This document shows, piece by piece, positions 5,685 to 8,546 of a stretch of 8,546 nucleotides of DNA (within the stretch, counting starts at the first letter, position 1; every line of letters begins with the position of its first letter). The notes under the pieces are model-generated. The model was given only the letters and a program-made list of their open reading frames with translations. It did no database searches and was not told where the DNA came from. This DNA is from Oxalobacteraceae bacterium UBA6018 (lineage in GTDB: Bacteria > Pseudomonadota > Gammaproteobacteria > Burkholderiales > Burkholderiaceae_D): assembly GCA_002428015.1 (NCBI GenBank), contig DIZW01000102.1, positions 3,428 to 11,973 on the forward strand, read 5' to 3'. The translations under genes and the position numbers were made by a program.

Positions 5685-6839
5685 ATGCCGCTTTCCGTGC
5701 CACATTCCGAATCCGATCTCCACGCGCTGGCGCGCGTCATCAAGCAATGGGGCGCCGAGCTGGGCTTCGCCGACGTGCGCATCGCCGATGTCGACCTGCG
5801 CCACGCCGAGGCCGGCCTGCAGGCCTGGCTGGCCGCCGGCCACCACGGCGAGATGGATTATATGGCAAGCCACGGCGTGAAGCGTGCGCGGCCGGACGAA
5901 CTGGTGCCCGGCACGGTGCGCGCCATCGTGGCGCGCATGGATTACCTGCCGCCGGCCACGGCGCCCGGCTGGCGCGGGCGCGAACGCGCGCGCCTGGACG
6001 AGCCGGGCGCGGCGGTGGTGTCGATGTATGCACGCGGACGCGACTATCACAAAGTGTTGCGCAATCGGCTGCAGCAGCTGGCCGAGCGCATCCGCGCGCA
6101 CAGCGGCGCGCTGGGCTTTCGCGTATTTACCGATTCGGCCCCCGTGATGGAATTGCCGCTGGCCGAGAAAGCCGGCCTGGGCTGGCGCGGCAAGCACACC
6201 TTGCTGCTCAGCCGCGAGGCCGGCTCCATGTTTTTCATCGGCGAAATCCTGGTCGACCTGCCGCTGCCAGTGGACGCGCCCGCCAGCGAGCACTGCGGCG
6301 CCTGCCAGGCCTGCATCACCGTGTGCCCGACCCAGGCCATCCTGGGGCCGGGCCGGCTCGACGCGCGCCGCTGCATTTCCTACCTGACGATCGAGCTCAA
6401 GGGCAGTATCCCGGAGGAGCTGCGCGCGCTGATCGGCAACCGCGTCTACGGCTGCGACGATTGCCAGACCGTGTGCCCGTGGAATAAGTTCGCCCAGCGC
6501 GCCAGCGTGCCCGATTTCGACGAGCGCAACGAGCTCGGCAGCGCGCAGATGGTGGACTTGTTCGCCTGGACCGAGGAGCAGTTCAACGCCCGTCTCGAAG
6601 GCAGCCCGATCCGCCGCATCGGCCACGAGCGCTGGCTGCGCAACCTGGCGGTGGGGCTGGGCAACGCGGCCGCCGCGGCGCCCGGCGACCCGGCCATCGT
6701 GGCCGCCTTGCGCGCGCGCGCCGGGCACGCCTCGGCGCTGGTGCGCGAGCACGTGGCGTGGGCACTGGCGCGCCATGCGGTGGTGCTGGAGCCGGGGCAC
6801 GGCATGCCCGCGTCAGATGCGCTTGAGCCGCAACGCTGA
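5685..6839 (+). CDS. queG: Epoxyqueuosine reductase QueG
   Basis: QueG carries out the last step of queuosine synthesis: cobalamin-dependent reduction of epoxyqueuosine to queuosine in the wobble position of GUN-decoding tRNAs. The 384 residues are close to the E. coli length of 379. Two 4Fe-4S clusters are indicated by CGACQACITVCP (C204, C207, C210, C214), C230, and GCDDCQTVCPW (C257, C260, C264). FTDSAP (148-153) carries D150, matching the proposed catalytic Asp of the family, and the following AGLGWRGKHTLLL (163-175) is typical. The C-terminal part (about 300-365) is a HEAT-like helical region that contacts tRNA in known structures. ATG 5685 is preferred. An in-frame TTG at 5661 would add 8 residues. 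Neither has a good Shine-Dalgarno. The 3' end overlaps the convergent gene at 6813-7187 by 27 bp. Confidence 0.97.
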   Translation: MPLSVPHSESDLHALARVIKQWGAELGFADVRIADVDLRHAEAGLQAWLAAGHHGEMDYMASHGVKRARPDELVPGTVRAIVARMDYLPPATAPGWRGRERARLDEPGAAVVSMYARGRDYHKVLRNRLQQLAERIRAHSGALGFRVFTDSAPVMELPLAEKAGLGWRGKHTLLLSREAGSMFFIGEILVDLPLPVDAPASEHCGACQACITVCPTQAILGPGRLDARRCISYLTIELKGSIPEELRALIGNRVYGCDDCQTVCPWNKFAQRASVPDFDERNELGSAQMVDLFAWTEEQFNARLEGSPIRRIGHERWLRNLAVGLGNAAAAAPGDPAIVAALRARAGHASALVREHVAWALARHAVVLEPGHGMPASDALEPQR

Positions 6840-7187
6840 CCAGTCGGCGTCGACCGAGATGATCGCCACCGTGGTCGCGCCGTGTTCCTGGGCGAAGGCG
6901 GCGATCTTGTCGCGGTCGATGTCGGTGGCCTTGGGCGCGCTCTGCTTGAGGTAGGCGATCCATAGCGAGCCCTTGTCGCCCAGGCGCGCCATGGCCTGGG
7001 GAAAATACTGCTCGAGCTCCTTGCGGTTGAGCGCGAACATCAGCACCACGTCGGCCGCCTCGGCGCCGGCGTCGAGCAAGTGTTGCGGCATCTGCGCCAC
7101 CACCGCGGGGTGGGCCTCGCCGTTGAAAATCGCCATCGATTTGGCGTTCTTTAGGTACATCCGGTCGGCAATTGTTTTATCGCTCAT
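6813..7187 (-). CDS. DUF3052-like protein of unknown function
   Basis: This small cytosolic protein of 124 residues has no signal peptide or membrane segment. The second half, with ADVVLMFALNRKELEQYF (45-62), KGSLWIAYLK (72-81), a TDIDRDKI stretch (88-95) and VDADWSALRLK (112-122), resembles DUF3052, whose members have an alpha/beta fold of unknown role. The family call comes from remembered similarity, not a search. ATG at 7187 is chosen because the MSDKTIADR start looks native. An in-frame start at 7265 would add 26 residues of unlikely sequence. The Shine-Dalgarno is weak. It lies 86 bp downstream of the response regulator on the same strand, so it may be read from that operon. Its last 27 bp overlap queG on the other strand, leaving no room for a terminator between them. 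Confidence 0.78.
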   Translation of the reverse strand: MSDKTIADRMYLKNAKSMAIFNGEAHPAVVAQMPQHLLDAGAEAADVVLMFALNRKELEQYFPQAMARLGDKGSLWIAYLKQSAPKATDIDRDKIAAFAQEHGATTVAIISVDADWSALRLKRI

Positions 7188-7273
7188 CGCGCAGGCCCGT
7201 TCGGTGAAGTAAGAGAAGAATGATGACTCTCCCGTTGGACTCGCCGGCCCACCCTTACGTTCCACAAAGGCCC

Positions 7274-7858
7274 TTATTTCAGCAGTCCCGCCAGTTCGAC
7301 CGCCGTCTTGACCTGCATCTTGTCGAACACGTGGGAACGGTGCACCTCCACCGTGCGCATGCTGATGCCGAGCTGGTCGGCGATGACCTTGTTCATCTTT
7401 CCAGCGAGAATGAGATCGAGCACCTCGCGCTCGCGCGCCGACAAGCTCGCCAGGCGCGCCTGCACGGCCGCCGTCGCGCCGGCCGCGCGCGAGAGCGCCA
7501 GCGCCTGTTCGACCCGGTCCATCAGCTGGTTGTCGTTGAATGGTTTTTCGAAGAAGTCGAAGGCGCCGCGCTTGAGCGTGTCCACCGCCATCGGCACGTC
7601 GCCGTGGCCGGTCAGGAAGATCACCGGCAGGCGCGCCGTCAGGGCGCGCGCGCTGAGCAGGTCGAACACGGCCACCCCGTTCAGGTCCGGCATGCGCACG
7701 TCCAGCAGCACGCAGTCGCCGCCGGCGTCGAAGGCCTTGCCGGCCTGGTCGACGAACGCTTGCGCGCTGGCATAGGTGCAGGCGGCGATGCCGCGCGAAC
7801 GCGCCAGCCAGGCCAGCGAATCGCGGATCGCTTCTTCGTCGTCGACGATGTGCAGCAT
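7274..7858 (-). CDS. FixJ-family two-component response regulator (REC + LuxR-type HTH)
   Basis: This 194-residue DNA-binding response regulator has a receiver domain at about 1-120 with the acidic pocket D6/D7, phospho-acceptor D53 (LLDVRMPDLNG), switch T83 (FLTGHGD) and K105 (FEKPF). The LuxR/FixJ helix-turn-helix is at about 137-192 (LSAREREVLDL, ADQLGISMRTVEVHRSHV). Domain order and length are those of FixJ, TodT and DctR-type regulators. The start at 7858 is fixed by a strong AGGAGA site 6 nt upstream; the open frame continues to 7936 but lacks regulator similarity there and overlaps the kinase gene. It follows the kinase by 28 bp in the same operon, so the two should be cognate. The regulon and signal are unknown, and no candidate binding palindrome or regulated metabolic gene is visible here. 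Confidence 0.95.
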   Translation of the reverse strand: MLHIVDDEEAIRDSLAWLARSRGIAACTYASAQAFVDQAGKAFDAGGDCVLLDVRMPDLNGVAVFDLLSARALTARLPVIFLTGHGDVPMAVDTLKRGAFDFFEKPFNDNQLMDRVEQALALSRAAGATAAVQARLASLSAREREVLDLILAGKMNKVIADQLGISMRTVEVHRSHVFDKMQVKTAVELAGLLK

Positions 7859-7864
7859 GGGGTG

Positions 7865-7870
7865 TCTCCT
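7865..7870 (-). promoter_or_regulatory. Strong ribosome binding site of the response regulator
   Basis: AGGAGA reads leftward with a 6-nt spacer to the ATG at 7858. It is the best Shine-Dalgarno in the window and settles the start against the longer open frame reaching 7936. Confidence 0.8.
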
Positions 7871-7886
7871 GTGCTCGTGGTCACGT

Positions 7887-8546
7887 TCAGGGGCCGGTCT
7901 GCGCCGGTAGGGTGAATGCGAATATCGTACCGCCATTCGGGTTGGCGCGGTGGGTCAGCGTGCCGCCGTGAAATTCGATCGCAGTGCGGCACACCGACAG
8001 ACCCATGCCCATGCCCTCGGCCTTGGTCGAGAAGAATGGCGAGAACAGGCGCTCTGCCACGTCCGGCGCGATCCCGTGGCCCTGGTCGATCACGGACACC
8101 GTGACCTGGCCGTTGGCGCTGGCCGCCTCGATGCGCAGCAGGCGCCGCTCCGGCGCCGTCTCCTGCATCGCCTCGATCGCGTTGCGGGTCAGGTTCAGCA
8201 GCACCTGCTCGAGCAGCATGCGGTCGGCGCTGACCGGCGGCAGGCCGGGCGGGATGGCGCTCTGGATGGCCACGAAGAACTTGCGCGCCTGCAGTTCGAC
8301 CAGGGCGCCGATGGCATCCATCAGCTCGCCGATGTCGACCAGTTGGCGCTGCGGGTCACGCTTCTTGACGAATTCGTGCACGCTGCGGATGATCTGGCCG
8401 GCGCGGCGCGCCTGCGCGCTGGCCTGCTCCAGCGCCGGCTTGAGCAGGTCGGCGTCGACCGCCGCGCCGTGGCCGGCGGCGCGCTCGATCAGGTTCAGCG
8501 CGCCCGTGGTGTAGCTCGAGATGGCCGCCAGCGGCTGGTTCAGCTC
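7887..8546 (-). CDS. Sensor histidine kinase, C-terminal half (5' end outside window)
   Basis: This is the partner kinase of the downstream FixJ-type regulator. The visible 219 residues begin with ELNQPLAAIS, the residues directly after the expected H-box histidine, so the phospho-acceptor His should be the first codon outside the window. Residues 1 to about 60 form the dimerisation/phosphotransfer helices. The HATPase_c domain follows with N box LNLTRNAIEAM (N122), G1 box DQGHGIAP (154-161), F box FSPFFSTK (168-175) and G2 box GMGMGLS (178-184), ending at about residue 215. The ELNQPL H box and FixJ-type partner place it with FixL/DctS/TodS-like kinases, which usually carry PAS or periplasmic sensor domains N-terminally. 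That part is not visible, so the signal cannot be inferred. There is no receiver or Hpt domain at the C-terminus. Confidence 0.95.
   Translation of the reverse strand, partial: ELNQPLAAISSYTTGALNLIERAAGHGAAVDADLLKPALEQASAQARRAGQIIRSVHEFVKKRDPQRQLVDIGELMDAIGALVELQARKFFVAIQSAIPPGLPPVSADRMLLEQVLLNLTRNAIEAMQETAPERRLLRIEAASANGQVTVSVIDQGHGIAPDVAERLFSPFFSTKAEGMGMGLSVCRTAIEFHGGTLTHRANPNGGTIFAFTLPAQTGP

Noticed and set aside
5627..5782. Longer TsaE with a start at 5782
   Set aside because: The extra 52 residues read antisense through the queG start, lack TsaE similarity and exceed the usual family length.
5643..6800. Leftward open frame of 385 codons opposite queG
   Set aside because: QueG on the other strand has both 4Fe-4S motifs and the catalytic Asp; this frame has no recognisable domain.
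7188..7273. Terminator or promoter between the response regulator and the DUF3052-like gene
   Set aside because: Only a 4-bp stem (CCTT/AAGG) and a direct GAGTC repeat were seen, with no T tract and no recognisable -35/-10 pair, so neither is called.
7859..7936. Longer response regulator with a start at 7936
   Set aside because: The receiver domain begins directly at MLHIVDDEE (7858), which has a strong AGGAGA site. The extra residues overlap the kinase gene and look non-native.
1..8546. CRISPR arrays, tRNA or rRNA genes, insertion sequences, phage genes, toxin-antitoxin or defence systems
   Set aside because: No direct repeat-spacer pattern, cloverleaf, transposase motif or terminal inverted repeats were seen. 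Apart from short gaps, every stretch is explained by the listed chromosomal genes.

Overview
The window looks like chromosomal DNA of a high-GC betaproteobacterium, most likely family Oxalobacteraceae (Massilia/Duganella/Janthinobacterium-like). This assignment rests on remembered protein similarity, the strong G/C third-position bias and the gene order. No database search was run. Coding density is high, the longest stretch without a gene is about 165 bp, and there is no sign of phage, transposon, CRISPR or RNA genes.

Layout. The 5' part of mutL (DNA mismatch repair) runs leftward off the start of the window. Next come two rightward genes: a DedA-family membrane protein, and a secreted alpha-carbonic anhydrase with a long Ala/Lys-rich N-terminal extension. 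A leftward group follows: tsaE (tRNA t6A synthesis ATPase), amiC (Tat-exported, AMIN-domain cell-wall amidase; its start lies inside tsaE) and a D-hexose-6-phosphate mutarotase. queG (epoxyqueuosine reductase) is divergent from tsaE and reads rightward. Its 3' end overlaps tail-to-tail with a small leftward DUF3052-like gene of unknown function. Upstream of that, also leftward, is a two-component pair: a FixJ-type response regulator with a strong Shine-Dalgarno site, preceded by the C-terminal half of its histidine kinase, which is cut by the window end just after the phospho-acceptor histidine.

How the genes relate. queG <-> tsaE-amiC...mutL is recognisably the enterobacterial block (queG divergent from nnr-tsaE-amiB-mutL-miaA). 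Here mutL is separated from amiC by about 2.9 kb carrying the mutarotase, carbonic anhydrase and DedA genes, and nnr is absent from its usual place beside tsaE. TsaE and QueG both act in tRNA modification, AmiC in septal peptidoglycan splitting, and DedA and the carbonic anhydrase in the envelope. The target of the two-component pair cannot be read from this window.

No convincing undescribed system was found. The items most worth a second look are the carbonic anhydrase extension and its apparent loss of a second-shell zinc residue, a 3 x 10 bp tandem repeat between amiC and the mutarotase gene, a consensus -10 box almost touching the mutL start codon, the interrupted amiC/mutL block, and the overlapping DUF3052-like gene.
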